DNA of 64,000 nt from Clusia tigrina (GCA_920105625.2 CAKKTE020000093.1:558001-622000); one strand, 5' to 3'. Shown: positions 1 to 11,569, counted from the stretch's first letter. The notes: generated by a model from the letters alone, not told the origin. Numbers and translations are program-made.

Positions 1-560
1 TTTACAAGCAAAAGAAATATTAAAAATAAAAACCATTAAGAAATGCACAATGTGAGAAGCAACCACTATCTATAAAAAACTAAGTCCTGTTGTCGCAACA
101 CCTACTATCTCTTTCGCTTCAGCAGTCAAACTGCAGAACACACAAACCACAAAAGACAAACGCATTTAACGAAAAATCCTCTTTGATTTCATCAACTCAT
201 AATGAAATCCATAATCAAATAAAAGAACCCTCCAAAGTTAATACTAACAGTTCCATTAGAACAAACAGCAAAGCTACGAACCATCCTACAAAAACTAACA
301 AAGACATAGAAATACACTCAACCAACTTCTACTCAAATAATCCAACAAAAGATCTTACTATAACCAAAAAAACATAGAAACTGAATCCACATCACTCAAT
401 CCAAATAACAATCTCACAACAAAAAGCAAAAACACAGAAACACATTCATGCTTCTCCTCTCCACAAAATACTGTGTCTACACTTTTCACCTGCTCTCCTA
501 TTCACTCACAGCAATATACTCCTTCATCTCACGCAAATAACTCTTTTTTGAAGAATGACG
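1..560 (+). other. A-rich stretch with a short Asn/Thr/Ser-rich reading frame
   Basis: A 95-codon open frame at 90-377 is rich in Asn, Thr, Ser and Lys and shows no zinc knuckle or other motif. It lies just upstream of the I-like LINE ORF2, so it may be the worn end of that element's ORF1 or its linker. That is position-based inference only; nothing in the residues supports it. Confidence 0.25.
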
Positions 561-655
561 AAATTTGAATGGCAGTTTGTCTAGTTTGTTCGCTCTGGCC
601 GGTGGATTTCTGATATCAACCTGCAAGTGAGTGTGCTTTTACAACTTGTCGTATA

Positions 656-1381
656 ATGATAACAGTGTTGCAAAGGAACATCAATGGTTATTATAATAAT
701 TTCCATGAACTACAACTTTTGATGAAAGAGTTTTTTCCAGATATAATCTGCCTCCAGGAAACACATCAAGTCATAAATTCCTGTCCAGTTATTCCAAATC
801 AATATTTCGGATTTTTCCATAATCTTCCACAAAATCTAAGGAAGAAACAAGGCATATCTATTTTAATAAAAAAAAATATCCCCCACAATTTTAGCTATTA
901 ATTCATCAATCTGCGCCCTAGGAATTAAAATAAATTTAAGTCAAACATTCACAGTGATATGTATTTATATACCTCCAGACCAAAATTTTCCAATTCCGAT
1001 TTCTTTCAAAACATGCAACAAGTTTCCGGACCTGTCCTTATACTTGGCGATGTCAACTCATGGAGCAACCTCTGGGGCTCTGTAAATTCAAACTTAAGAG
1101 GAAGGTTTATGGAAGATGTTATCTTATCTTCTGATCTTATCATCCTTACTGAAGGCTCACCAACCCATCTCTCTACCCACAATACCTTAACACATGTGGA
1201 TATTACTCTTTGCTCAGCCCGTTTAGCTCCAAAATGTTACTGGCCTATTAGTAATAATCCTTATGTCATTATTCATTATCCTAATACATTTATTAATTTC
1301 AAACAAAAACCTAAGTTCTTAACAGAGAACGGGAACTGGGGAAATGCAAGTACTCCTACATATAGGCACCCCTTCAGATAA
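656..1381 (+). pseudogene. LINE apurinic-type endonuclease domain, broken
   Basis: Encodes the N-terminal part of LINE ORF2. MITVLQRNINGYYNN and the catalytic-Glu motif CLQETHQ are at the start. After a stop at 899-901 the frame changes and GPVLILGDVNSWSNLWGS (Asp/Asn core of the exonuclease-endonuclease-phosphatase fold) appears near 1030-1080. The enzyme would nick target DNA to prime reverse transcription. Frameshifts at about 900-960 and after 1381 make this copy non-functional. The ATG at 656 fits the usual I-type ORF2 start. Confidence 0.8.
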
Positions 1382-1392
1382 CATAAATAAAG

Positions 1393-2639
1393 AAGCCGCA
1401 CAAATTCACTAAATCATATTAACAGCCGCTTCTTTTTCAATTCCACAAAGTAGAAACAAGCAAATTAGAAATTTTGTACCTTGGTGAAACCCTGAACTCA
1501 GAGATCTAAGAAAAGAAAAAGAGAGAACTTGGCAATTTTTAAAAAAATTCCGGTCTAAGTCAAATCTTATAAAATACAGGAAAGCCAATGCCATCTTTAG
1601 AGAAAAAGCAAAGGAAGCTAAAAGGAAAAGCTTAGAAATATTTTTTTAAAAAACCAAAAGATTTGGTCTGATATTAAAACTCTAGTTGGGTCATCCAAAC
1701 GTATACACATTCGACAGATAAGCTCTCCAAACGGCATACTAACGTCTTCTCTTGACATTGCCAACTTCTTAGCAGATCACTGGGCATCAGCTGCTTCTGA
1801 TGAAAGCTTTTCCCAAGCCTTTATAGGGGAAAAATCTTCTTTTTTTGTTTATCCCTACCCAAATACTCAAAATCTGTCCAAACCTGCAAAAATTATAAAT
1901 AGTATAATAACACACACAGAACTAGATAACGCTCTCAAAAGAGCCAAGTGATTTGATAGAATTACTTACACACTTCATTATTAAATTTATACATATTATT
2001 TTTGACAAGGCAATATATCCACAAACTTGGAAAACAGCCCACATCACCCCAATCCCTAAGCCAAACAAACCCAAAACTGATGTGAATAGCTACCGCCCCA
2101 TTTCGCTACTAAGTTGCTTGGGGAAAACGTTTGAAAAAATATTAGCAACAAGAATAATGTGGTTTGCAAACAAAAATAATCTTATTAGCCCACATCAAGT
2201 TGCTTTTAAAACGAACCAAGGTACAACAGAAGCCCTTGTTATTCTAGATAATTTCAATGCCAACACTCTATCCAACAAAAACCACGCAACAGTCTTAACC
2301 TTAGACTTTGTAAAGGCATTCGATCGCATAGGCGCACATGTTGTCTTGAGACAATTGGTCAAATGGAAAGTTGGACCAAAAATTTTCAATTTTGTAAAAA
2401 GTTTTTTGTCCAACAGAAAGTTTAGGGTAAAAGTAAATGGCTTTATATCCGACACTAAATCTCTTGCCAATGGAACGCCACAAGGCTCTCCGCTTTTAAT
2501 AATTGTCTTTATAATAGCTTTTGATGAGATAAGTCGCATACTAAACAATTATAGCAATGTGGACCATATTCTTTATGCTGACGATGTAATATTATATTCA
2601 AAAACCAATAATTTAACAACTGTTACCCACACCTTTTAA
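1393..2639 (+). pseudogene. LINE linker and reverse transcriptase, broken
   Basis: A Lys/Arg-rich linker (about 1480-1640; RKEKERTWQFLKKF and KANAIFREKAKEAKRKS) leads into reverse transcriptase. The open part 1953-2639 carries YRPISLLSCLGKTFEKIL, the palm motif DFVKAFDRIG, GTPQGSPL and the intact catalytic box YADDVILYS near 2575-2600. Stops and frameshifts lie in the linker (for example in 1640-1950), and the frame closes at 2637-2639 before the thumb. Palm motifs are intact, but the copy cannot make a full ORF2 product. Confidence 0.85.
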
Positions 2640-3691
2640 AAAATACTTAATGAATTAGTTGTTTGGACCACACACTCTGGTGCTAATATCTCCTTTAATA
2701 AATGTAATACCCTCCATATTTGTCGAAAAATTAATTGTCCAAAAATTGATATAAGATTTAGTAATGTAAATATAAAAAATGTAAATAGCTTAAAAATACT
2801 CGGCTTAAATTTTGACAGCAAATATACTTTTAAACAACACTGCAAATATGTTAAAAATAGTTTAGTTCTAAGACTCAATATTATAAAATATCTCTCATAT
2901 GCACACTGTTTCATCCATCCAACCACATTGCTGAATGTTACAAAGGCGCTTATCCTCTCCAATATTGACTACGGTTTATCGATATATGGTCATTGTGCTA
3001 AAACACATATAAAACAAATTGCGGCTCCATATTATTCGGCGGTCCGTAGGAGCATTCGAGCTTTCCCGACAACCCCGATTAAGAATGTCTTGGCAGAGAC
3101 AGGAATGCCCACTATTGCAGAAAGAGTTAATTCGATCACCTACAGCATGTTCCCTAAACTATTTTTAACAGAGAATAGTTTGATACACAAAACCGTCCAA
3201 AACATGCTGTCTCCCAACCGGATATCCAAGAGACCATCCACAATTATGAAGTGTATTCAATTTGGCAGGCAATATGATCTCAACATGACTCCGGAGACCA
3301 TTAGATCTGGATCTCTTCCAGCCTGGGAACTAAATTCATCATCCCTTGTTTTAAATTTAACCCACTATCCAAGAGAACAAACACGATATTTTTAAACTGA
3401 TTGGTGGAATTACCCAACAAGCTCAAAAACGAGAATGGCAGTCATATAAACCACCATTATGTATCATGTAATCCTGAACGGAACAGATGTGAACTTCCTG
3501 CTTCATTACCATGCTACATAATAAAGATCTTTACACGTCTTCGTTTGGGACATACTCAGTTAACCCACGCACACCTCCTCAACGGGACTGCCGGTCCTAT
3601 CTGTAAATTTTGCAATAGGGATACTGTATCAATAAGGCACCCACTCAACACTTGCTGCTTCCTCAACTACAACCGGCAACATATTTTTTGA
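2640..3691 (+). pseudogene. LINE ORF2 C-terminus with RNase H region deleted
   Basis: Thumb-like sequence continues after the RT, then a segment with SNIDYGLSIYGHC and SAVRRSIRAFPTTPIKN (2928-3395) typical of the I-clade connection region. At about 3365-3400 the text jumps directly to FTRLRLGHTQLTHAHLLNG and the cysteine motif C-x2-C (CKFCNRD), the C-terminal zinc-binding region (3520-3690). The RNase H domain expected between them is absent; the relative at 41770-43667 still carries FTDGSKSND at that place. The result is an internally deleted, frame-broken C-terminus. Confidence 0.75.
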
Positions 3692-3938
3692 AACCAAGTG
3701 CCTACAGAACTTTTAATAACTCCATTTCCAGATTATATGAACAAAATTTACCATTATATAAAATTAGCTAACATTATTCAATCTATATAATATTCAAATA
3801 TTCATTTTATAACAATGTATTTTATCTAATCCTAGTTTAAGTATAGTTAACCAGAGAGCTGATAGCCTTTGTAGCTCATGCTCTTTTATTACATTATCAT
3901 TTTAATTATCATGTAATATTAATAATAGTAATAATATT
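3692..3938 (+). other. 3' UTR and TAA-type tail of I-like LINE copy 1
   Basis: AT-rich untranslated DNA containing GCTGATAGCCTTTGTAGCTC, whose counterpart at 43580-43605 (GCCGATAGCCCTGGCAGCTA) sits at the same place in the second I-like copy. It ends in an irregular ATTAATAATAGTAATAAT run (about 3917-3934). I elements end in TAA repeats (established knowledge), so this marks the element boundary. Confidence 0.7.
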
Positions 3939-5680
3939 TCGGATATGTCATTTATTCAACTTAATTTTGTATGAGAATACGAAAATCGAATTGATGCATA
4001 TAATGGGGTCATTTCAAAATCAAATTATGAAAACAGTAGATTTTAGGGTATTAACTGCTAAAAATTATTCTGAAGTTGCACCGTTAATTTGATATAACTG
4101 ATATTTAAAACCTTTCCTTACTCATTTCAAAGATCACATTAATATTCGTACCAGTTTCTTTAGAATATTAAAAGGGAGTTAATTTAAGTATTCAACGATT
4201 AAATATTACACTAGTTTATAAAAATTGCTTCAGTTTACTTCACAGACTTGGTGACACTAGAGAGACGCTACCAATGACTCTGGTATGCGGCGATTATGGC
4301 TGACTGCTGCTGTTGGACTAGAGAAAAAGGACCGAATGAAGTACGAGAGAAAGGTAAAAAAGAATAATATAACTAAGATAAATGTAAAAGTAAATTATCA
4401 TTAAAAATATGTAGCCCTTCTAAATATAGACAGCAAATTTAATAAATATGTGTGTGACACTTTTTATTCCATAACTTGAATGTTTTTTTTTAACAAAACA
4501 ATGAAACCTTTATGAAATTTTATATATAATATTTTTGTTATAATTTATTTATTTATTAATTTAGAAGCCGTGTTTACTGTTTATAATTTTAATCATGGTT
4601 CGTCGTGTTGAGAACTGAGTTTCTTATCATTGTTGGATCAGCAGTACACTATTTCAATATAAACAATTATTTTGTAGAGCTTGGAATCAGCCAATGTAGA
4701 ACCCGCTATCGATCTGTGGTTCAAACGCCTTTTGGGCTACAGAAGTTCGAAGTTTGTCTGACATTTGTAGCTCCAACGCAACTATTTCGTAACAGCACAT
4801 GTAAAATGTATCTTTAAACGTTATTCGTTTCTTTGCTTTTTACTTTGATAAGTAACCTATTATAATTCAATTCCTAAATAAATGTCATTGGAGACAGTTC
4901 GTTTGTGTGAGTTTTTTTTTTAATGTCCAAGGACCTCAACCTTGCTCTGCTACTATAAGAACGTAAGTTTGAGGTTATAGGCCCAGACTCGTCGATCGAT
5001 GTGCAGTAGAAATTGGGTGTATTATCTATAGATATATTCTATATAAGTATATAAAAAAAAAACTAATTAGGCTCAATGTTTGCGGGTGGAATCAATATCC
5101 AATGCTATGTAATATTATTGGTGCCTACGTAGATGATGGGCTCAAGTAATATTTTGCGCAAGAGCTTGCGCACTTGGTTCTCGGCTCCTTAAGGCAGCCA
5201 AATCTGAATTTTCTTATTGATTCAAGTCTGCTCCTTGGAGTTCAAACAAATTTTAGTAGTGTTTCTGAACTGAATCTTTATTTTCTAAAACTACGCTCTT
5301 TTATACCTATTTCAACTTTACAAATTAGTTTCAACCAAGTTCAATTTCCAATCCATATTTCCAATATCCCAAGTGTCATCAAATTCGCATATGAAAGCAA
5401 TCAAATATGAATGTGCAATTCCTGCCTACTGCAGACCTTTGAGGTTCGAATTGCACATGACCGATTTTGAGTGCATTGCTTTGGGATAGAGGAAAGGTTT
5501 GAAAGAGTGGAGTGTGTGTGTGTGATCATGCTGCGCGTGCACTACATATTTCTTTGGTGCATTTAGTTTTCGTAGTGATCGCAGGCATTCGTATGTATGC
5601 ATGACTTTCATGATACACTACAGCTGAAATCGTAATCCGTCAAGTCCAATCGAATTCTAGTCAGCTTGGACAATGTAAAG
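3939..5680. other. AT-rich DNA without recognisable gene
   Basis: I see no reading frame with recognisable motifs and no LTR or terminal inverted repeat here. Short frames at 4605-4817 and 5174-5410 are Cys-, Phe- or Leu-rich and look like chance frames. The only structure noted is the short inverted repeat at 5411-5458. Confidence 0.5.
5411..5458. repeat. 11-bp inverted repeat
   Basis: ATGTGCAATTC at 5411-5421 is matched by its reverse complement GAATTGCACAT at 5448-5458, with a 26-base spacer. It could form a small hairpin or be a chance palindrome. No flanking duplication was seen. Confidence 0.5.
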
Positions 5681-5684
5681 GTGT

Positions 5685-6445
5685 GAGAGGTCGATGGTCA
5701 GTCACGACTATAAATTTATTTAAATATAGGTAAGCTCTGAAATGGGTTATTCCCCAATGAATCGCCAGTAGTTTAATTTTAAGTATGGTCTTATTGATTT
5801 AATGTTTATTGAAGGAGCGGCTTGCAAAGGAAATGGGTACATCTTTGCCTATCTCATCTTGTGATAGATAGCTCCTAACGAAGAGTTTAGTGCGTCTGTT
5901 GTTAAGATAAAAGGTTTTCCGAAGTCTGGGCATCAGAAAATTGTTGGTTTTGCGATTTTTGCAAAGTTCCTGACGAAACGACTGTAGTGGTTACATAATG
6001 CAACGAGTCTGTTTTTAGTCAACTGTTTTCGGTATTGGATATTTTTCTACTACTTTGCATTTTTGCATGAGTTGGAATGTATTGGAAGGATATTTTTAAA
6101 GCGAAGGGTAGTCCTTTAAAATGAAAGTGTCCGTTCGTTCGTAGAGAATGCGATTCTTGATGCTTGTCATTTCTAATGAAGTTAAATATTTCCCTCTACC
6201 TATTTTATTCAAAACGTCATCAAGCCATGTAAGTGAAAATTTTTCGACCACTAGCCTTCATTTTTTTTTGTCATTATCACTATTAAAAGTTGTGAATTGT
6301 AAGGACTATTAGAGTGTTCAATTACATCAGATTTAATTAGTTCTTGTACTTGGCTATTTATTTCTTTTGTTTGTGAATGTGGTAGACGGCAGTTTTTAAT
6401 ATAGACTGCAGTATTGTCTGAGAATGTTATTGATTGCTTGTACAA
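5685..6445 (-). pseudogene. Gypsy element RT and RNase H remnants
   Basis: Read on the minus strand, 6251-6445 gives the conserved opening of gypsy reverse transcriptase (YRLPHSQ-like CRLPHSQTKEINSQVQELI and SNSPYNSQLLIV). Further on, around 5870-5700, the minus strand reads ISFASRSFNKH, LLAIHWGITHFRAYLY and FIVVTDHRPL, the gypsy RNase H signature ending in TDHRPL. Between them are many stops and frameshifts, with most RT palm motifs unreadable. This is an old Ty3/gypsy pol relic continuous with the protease and gag pieces to its right. Confidence 0.75.
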
Positions 6446-7380
6446 GTTATTGACGGATAATGGTTCATTATCTGAATGGGAAATGTTTTAATACTTTTTA
6501 AAAATTTCTCATCTTGGGTGTCAAAAGTTATTGCGTATCGTAGCATTTCCCATCTGTTTGTTTTAATTTCTTTAGTTGCTAGATGATATAGGGAAAGAGG
6601 ATTGACTTCAATTGCTTTATCAGTTGGATTTAGGATTAGGACATGTTTTATGCCTTTGGCAGGAATGATAGTGTTTACTATAAAAATTTCTAAATTTGAT
6701 GTACTACATAATACGCTATCTTCGTCGATTTGCACATTTATTTATTTAGTTTAGTTCGCAATCGAAATCTTCATGTTCATGATTAAAGCATATGTTTCGA
6801 AATGAATTTTGCAGCTAAATTGTCTTAAAAATTCTCTACCAACTATGTGAAATTAGAACGGTATTCTTCAACTATATTAGAATGGTATTAAGATGTTGTG
6901 GTCTATATTTGCTGTTCCCATAGTACTAGTGTCAACATTAGTTATATCTGAAATAGAGCAAGTATTATTTTCATTTAAATCCTCTTGGCGAATAATGTTA
7001 TATTTTAAGACTGATATGTCCGCGCCTGTATCGACTAAAAGGATTATGCTTTGATTTTTATATTGTATATTAATATGGTTACTTATATGATTGTTGTTAA
7101 ATTATTGTACTTTATTTCCCCCGGTGCACCAGTATATTTTATTGCATGTTGGTGACGGAGTCTCGTGCGTTTCCCCAATTGTTATGGTCATAGGGATTCC
7201 TTAGAATTTCGTGTTCTATGTAGTGAATCCGTCTATTTTGTCTATTATTTGGCAAACTTTGTGTTATGGAATGTAGTGTTCGTGTGTAATTATTTTGAGT
7301 ATAGTGTGGTCTGTATGTGTATCTGTAATTATGGTGGTTTCTAAAGTTGTGTGGCTGTATATGGTTAAAGGTTTTATTGC
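6427..7380 (-). pseudogene. Gypsy element protease and gag C-terminal remnants
   Basis: On the minus strand, 7060-6960 contains the retropepsin-type motif ILLVDTGADISVLK. 6735-6427 (IVNTIIPAKGIKHVLILNPT) is the protease-to-RT linker region. From about 7380 to 7130 the minus strand is Asn/His/Tyr/Arg-rich (NHIQPHNFRNHHNYRY), which resembles the basic C-terminal gag tail of 17.6/297-like gypsy elements; that comparison is from general knowledge. All frames are interrupted. The order protease, RT, RNase H towards lower coordinates fits one decayed minus-strand element. Confidence 0.65.
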
Positions 7381-7637
7381 TGTTAAGGGCTTTATTTTGT
7401 GGGGTTCTGTAATTTGGTGATTGTGTGCAAGTTTGTGGGTGCTATATTTGTCATGTGTGCTGGCTGTATCAAATGCAACCATACGTTTGAGTTTTCGCAC
7501 ATAGCGAAAATAGGTTCAGCGAGTATTTTAAAGTTTAGTTCGTTTCTGACGATGGAGCTGTGCGGTTGTGCCAATGAGCAGTGCGAGAGAGCACAAGGAG
7601 CAGTGCGGTGGTGATGTGCAGCGTACAAACCTATAAG

Positions 7638-7781
7638 TGCAATCTATTTGCAGGGAGCTGAACCAGGAGAGAGTGCAATCTATGTGCAGGGAGCTGAGCC
7701 AGGAGAGAGTGCAATCTATGTACAGGAAGCTGAGCCAGGAGAGAGTGCAATGTATGTGCAGGAAGCTGAGCCAGGAGAGCG
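7638..7781. repeat. 36-bp minisatellite, four units
   Basis: Four head-to-tail 36-bp units begin at 7638, 7674, 7710 and 7746, each starting TGCAATCTAT or TGCAATGTAT and ending CCAGGAGAGAG. They differ by one to four substitutions. Because 36 is a multiple of three, long open frames run through the array on both strands (7637-7876 plus, 7528-7854 minus), which gives a spurious look of coding. The array lies between the gag tail and gag body of the decayed gypsy element. Confidence 0.9.
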
Positions 7782-7879
7782 GTGCAGAGCAGGGGATCTT
7801 AGAGCAGGAGCCTATACAGAGCCTATATACAAGAGCAAGTATTAGCGGTGCCACAGATTGGGTTTTGTTTCCGTAGAAT

Positions 7880-8176
7880 TACTGTAAGTTTTGTGATAGT
7901 TTCATTGTCGATTCGATACACTGGCTGTTAGAATTGTATTCATATGTGTTGCTACGTCTCGTTGAAAGTTTTGTATGTTATTGTTTCTGTGGAAGGTCAT
8001 TATGCCTGAGAATATGATTTTGTCTGTTTCTTCCGCTATATCCTCAGCTTCGCGGAATGTTTTGACTCGGCTGGCTTCTATGGTTTGTAATGTATTTTTA
8101 TTATTTATGCCCTTCTTGAAGGCATTTAAGGCAATAATAGCTGTGTTTCTCTCAACGCGTGTGTGAATAAAACGCT
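7880..8176 (-). pseudogene. Gypsy gag body remnant
   Basis: On the minus strand from 8170 the text reads HTRVERNTAIIALNAFKKGI, then TIEASRVKTFREAEDIAEE and ETDKIILRHN, a helical gag (capsid) pattern of gypsy-type elements. A stop follows and the rest is lost in the minisatellite region. The piece is in the same orientation as the protease and RT relics at 5685-7380, so it is probably the same element. Family assignment is by pattern only. Confidence 0.55.
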
Positions 8177-8835
8177 ACCCGTCGCTCAACAGTCTAGCAT
8201 TTGGTAGCACTGGTTTTAACAATTAAAATGCTAATATATACATTTGCAAACAAATTTAAAGAGGAACTGGAAAAATTGAAAATGGCAAATTCTGAGCAAG
8301 CGTTGGTAATTTAACTTTAAATGTGTACATATAAGAGATTATTTAGGTTACAACCATTTTATATAATTACAGCTTTTTTATATAATTACAGCGGTTTATT
8401 CTGGATTTATTCTTTTTCTCGTTCACAATAGACAACAAAATGGTTTTGACAGCACTTCTGTTTGAGGCGCTAAACGACAAGTAGCTTGCTTTAACTAAGC
8501 GGTCAATATGTATGCATAAGCGGGCGTTTAATTCACACACGTGTTGAAAGAATACAGCTAATGTCGTTTGACTTTATTACCGACTTTTTGTGGGCTGTAC
8601 CGATTTCAGTTTTCTTACGCCACTAATATTGTCTATCCTGCAACGTATTATTGGTGGAAGAACTGTGTCTTTAATCATTTAAAGAATGTATTAGTGTGCG
8701 CAGTTACACTAACTAATTCTACTGGAGTAAAAAATCCATCAGCTTCTTGGCTTTTGCCTGAGAATAGCGATAGTGCTTTGATGAGTTCGTGAGTATATCG
8801 AAAGTTCCTGTCGTAGCCATTTTCTCTATACTATT
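8177..8835. other. Unassigned DNA between gypsy relic and copia
   Basis: No firm gene. The segment 8151-8176 is repeated in inverted orientation at 8523-8547 (ACACACGYGTTGA core), so part of the gag sequence occurs in both directions. Two near-identical 16-mers (TTTATATAATTACAGC) lie in tandem at about 8360-8393. A minus-strand frame starting near 8822 (MATTGTFDILTNSSKHYRYS) ends at 8719-8721 and I do not recognise it. Confidence 0.35.
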
Positions 8836-9010
8836 TGATAAAACTAGACCGAAAGGTTTGAGTGTTTGTAGAGAACTAACTTTATTAATAGTATACATAT
8901 GTTTGTACATTTAGCATGTGTGTACTTAAGTAAAGAAGTATTGGAAGTAAATACAGTAGAAGTATTGGAGGTAAACACAGTTGGATATAATGTGATAAAT
9001 ATTCTTAACA
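8836..9010 (-). repeat. Copia 3' LTR
   Basis: 175 bp; in element orientation it starts TGTTAAGAAT and ends GTTTTATCA. It differs from the other LTR at five positions. A purine tract (AAAAGTGGGAG on the minus strand, 9011-9021) abuts it and would prime plus-strand synthesis. Confidence 0.95.
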
Positions 9011-9021
9011 CTCCCACTTTT
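9011..9021 (-). promoter_or_regulatory. Copia polypurine tract
   Basis: Minus-strand AAAAGTGGGAG ends exactly at the 3' LTR boundary, as expected for the plus-strand primer of an LTR element. Confidence 0.75.
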
Positions 9022-9031
9022 ATCATACATT

Positions 9032-11018
9032 TCATTTGAATTTCAAAATTTTAAATTTTAAAAAAAATCTTTTCCTTTTCTTTTTAGGATTCATTAATAT
9101 CTTAGTTTTTTTTTTTAATTCAATAATATTTATGAGTTGTCTCAAACGCACAAATTTTTCTTTTACTAAGGGCTTTGTAAAAATATCTGCCACTTGCTGA
9201 TTTGATGAAACATAATTCATATTAAACAGATTGTTTTCATATTCTTCTCTAATAAAATTAAATTTTACATCAATATGTTTTGTTCGCTTATGATATTCTG
9301 GATTTTTAATTAATCGAATAGCTCCTTGATTGTCCATATTCGGATTAGTCTCTGGGTATTCGTCACGAAGTATATCACGTAAAAGTTGTTTTTTCCACAT
9401 AAGCTCTTTGACGGCCTGGCAGGTTGTCACAATTTCAGATTCGGTAGTAGACAATGCAACGCAGCATTGTCTCTGTGATGCCCATGCAATGCACGTTGAA
9501 CCCATCATAATAACAAGTCCACTGGTTGATTTTCTTGTAGTGACGTCACCAGCATAGTCGGCATCGCTAAAACAATTTAAAACAAAGGAATCTTTTGTTG
9601 GAAAGAGTATACCATACCCTTTTGTGCCATTCAAATATTTGAAAATTCGTTTTACGACAATCACATGTGCTTTTTTCGGGTTTTCCAGGTATCTGCTAGC
9701 GTACCCAATGGCAAAACTTATGTCTGGTCTCGTTGCTAGCATTAAATACATCAAACTACCATCCGCCTGTCTATACGGATAGCTCGACACTGCTGCATCA
9801 TCAGCTAATGTTAGCCCATTTGTCGAAATATCGCAGGGCGTACTAACTGGATCGGCTTGATCCATGTTGAACTTCTTCATTAACTTTTCTGCAAAACCAT
9901 GTTGGTTTACATGTAGAATGCCATCTGCCAACTGTCGAATTTCTAATCCAAGGAAATGTCTAGCCTCGAACACTTTTATGCTGAATGAATGCTTTAGGAA
10001 TGCTAAAAGCTTATCTATGTCTGCCTCATCTTCTGCCGCAACTAGCCCAACATCGATGTAAAAAGCCATTAGCAATCTTTTTGCACCAGCTTTGTTAGTG
10101 AAGACGCAATTATCAGCTTTACTTGCCACCACACTGAATTTTTTAAGGATTGTTGAAAAAGTCTTATTCCAACATCTTGAGGCTTGTTTTAATCCATATA
10201 AACTTTTCAGCAATTTACAAACTCGCCCCGTGTTGTCTGAATATCCTGCAGGTTGATGAACGTAAATATCTTCCTGGATGTCACCATACAAAAAAGCTGT
10301 TTTGATCTCAAACTGCTTCAATTTCAATTGTTCCGTTGTCGCTATACAAAGGATAGCCCTTATCGACGTAAACTTGGCCACAGGATTAAAAGTTTCCAAA
10401 TAATCAATCCCGTATTCCTGAGTAAATCCACGAGCTACTAATCTTGCTTTGTATCGTTTTTCTTCGTTTTCAGTAGTATACCCATCTTGTGCTGATGACT
10501 TTAGCTTCTTTTGGTAGTTCAGTCAAAAACCACGTTTTGTTGCCATTTAGTGAATTGATTTCCTCTTCCATTCCCTGTTTCCATTCTTTGGCTTCTTTGC
10601 AGTTTCTTGCTTGCTGATAATTCGTTGGGGTTTGGCTGCTCGCCACAAAAAGGTGCCCCTCAGCTACAAATGCGTTAGGCGATTTAGATTGGCTTTGCTG
10701 GTTACCGTTGTTTACGTCGAGATTCGTCGATTTACTACGTAGTCTGTCACTTATAAAACTTTGCTCAGGTTCAGGTCTTTGTTCAGCACCCGACACGTCG
10801 ATATCTGAGAATGGAAGACTTTCACAGAATACCTCATCATCACTGTTCTCCAAAGATTCTGATTGTTGATGCTGTATACCATTCGCCTTTTCTTCATTTT
10901 GTTCTGCATCCTCAGTAGACACATCCATCACAGCTTCTGATGATTTTCCAAATTCATTTTTGAACGCGACGTCTCGAGAAATTTCCACCTTGTTTGTTCT
11001 TGAATTGTATGCTCTCAA
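9032..11018 (-). pseudogene. Copia reverse transcriptase and RNase H
   Basis: The first part (11018-10470) has the integrase tail (AYNSRTNKVEISRDVAF) and the RT start (KEAKEWKQGMEEEINSL, STRWVYY). After a frameshift near 10440-10470 the second part (10399-9032) has ETFNPVAKFTSIRAIL, KTAFLYGDIQEDIYVHQP and LLKSLYGLKQASRCWNK. The catalytic box reads FYIDVGLVAA instead of the usual Y-x-D-D: the second aspartate codon is GTT (10049-10051). RNase H follows with CFSDADYAGD, STSGLVIMMG, TTESEIV and DIFTKPL. The domain series is clear; the enzyme copy is inactive. Confidence 0.9.
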
Positions 11019-11033
11019 TCCCTTAATATCGTC

Positions 11034-11569
11034 TTAATCGGAATAAGGCATGCCAATTTTTTTAAGAAATCGTTTACAGTGATCTAAGTTTTGATGCGCC
11101 AATTTGTTGTGCCATTCACTTATAGGACGTACGTTACTTTTCGTATAGTATACAAAATTATCAACTTGTTTTGATGGTAAATCATTTTTAATAATCAGTT
11201 TATAAAATTTATCAACGCGAACTCCCACTAGCACTGCAGTTCCATTCTTTAAGAAAACACATCGTTGATGTTATTTGAAGCCCATTCGATGTTATTTGAA
11301 GCCCTTTATCCATCGCGCTAATTGTCGAAAATAAATTCAAACGAAGCTCTGGTACATACAACACATTAGCTAAATAATTGCATATCCATTTGTTGTTGTT
11401 GTACGATTTTATGTTGATCGCACCCCTGCCATAAGCTTTAATAGTGTTGTTGTTGCCCAAACGAATATCCATAGCCACATCAAATGGCTGGTAAGTGACA
11501 AACCAGTTTTTGTTTTTCGTCATGTGGCCGCTTGCGCCCGAATCCACATAGCATTCGTCTTTTTCGTCT
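11034..11569 (-). pseudogene. Copia protease and pre-integrase domain
   Basis: CYVDSGASGHM (about 11555-11520) is the aspartic protease active site of copia polyproteins. After LANVLYVPELRLNLFS the frame shifts near a 17-bp direct repeat (GATGTTATTTGAAGCCC at 11267-11283 and 11288-11304). It resumes with WHNKLAHQNLDHCKRFL, the gag-pre-integrase motif, ending at KKIGMPYSD. The histidine-cysteine zinc motif and the DDE core of integrase that should follow are absent. Confidence 0.8.

Larger units (their letters stand above)
600..3938 (+). mobile_element. I-like LINE, copy 1, decayed
   Basis: A non-LTR retrotransposon read on the plus strand: endonuclease (656-1381), linker and reverse transcriptase (1393-2639), C-terminal region (2640-3691), then an untranslated 3' part ending in TAA-type repeats at about 3915-3938. 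The ORF2 start (MITVLQRNINGYYNN) and the TAA-type 3' end are typical of the I clade (family knowledge). Several frameshifts and stops break ORF2, and the RNase H domain is missing between thumb and zinc region. A second relative lies at 41770-43667 and shares the 3' UTR motif around GATAGCC. Confidence 0.85.

Noticed and set aside
4605..5410. Small plus-strand frames as genes
   Set aside because: No motif, odd composition and no surrounding gene structure.
7528..7876. Long open frames on both strands with 12-residue peptide repeats
   Set aside because: They follow from the 36-bp repeat period; no conserved domain, and the frames end soon outside the array.
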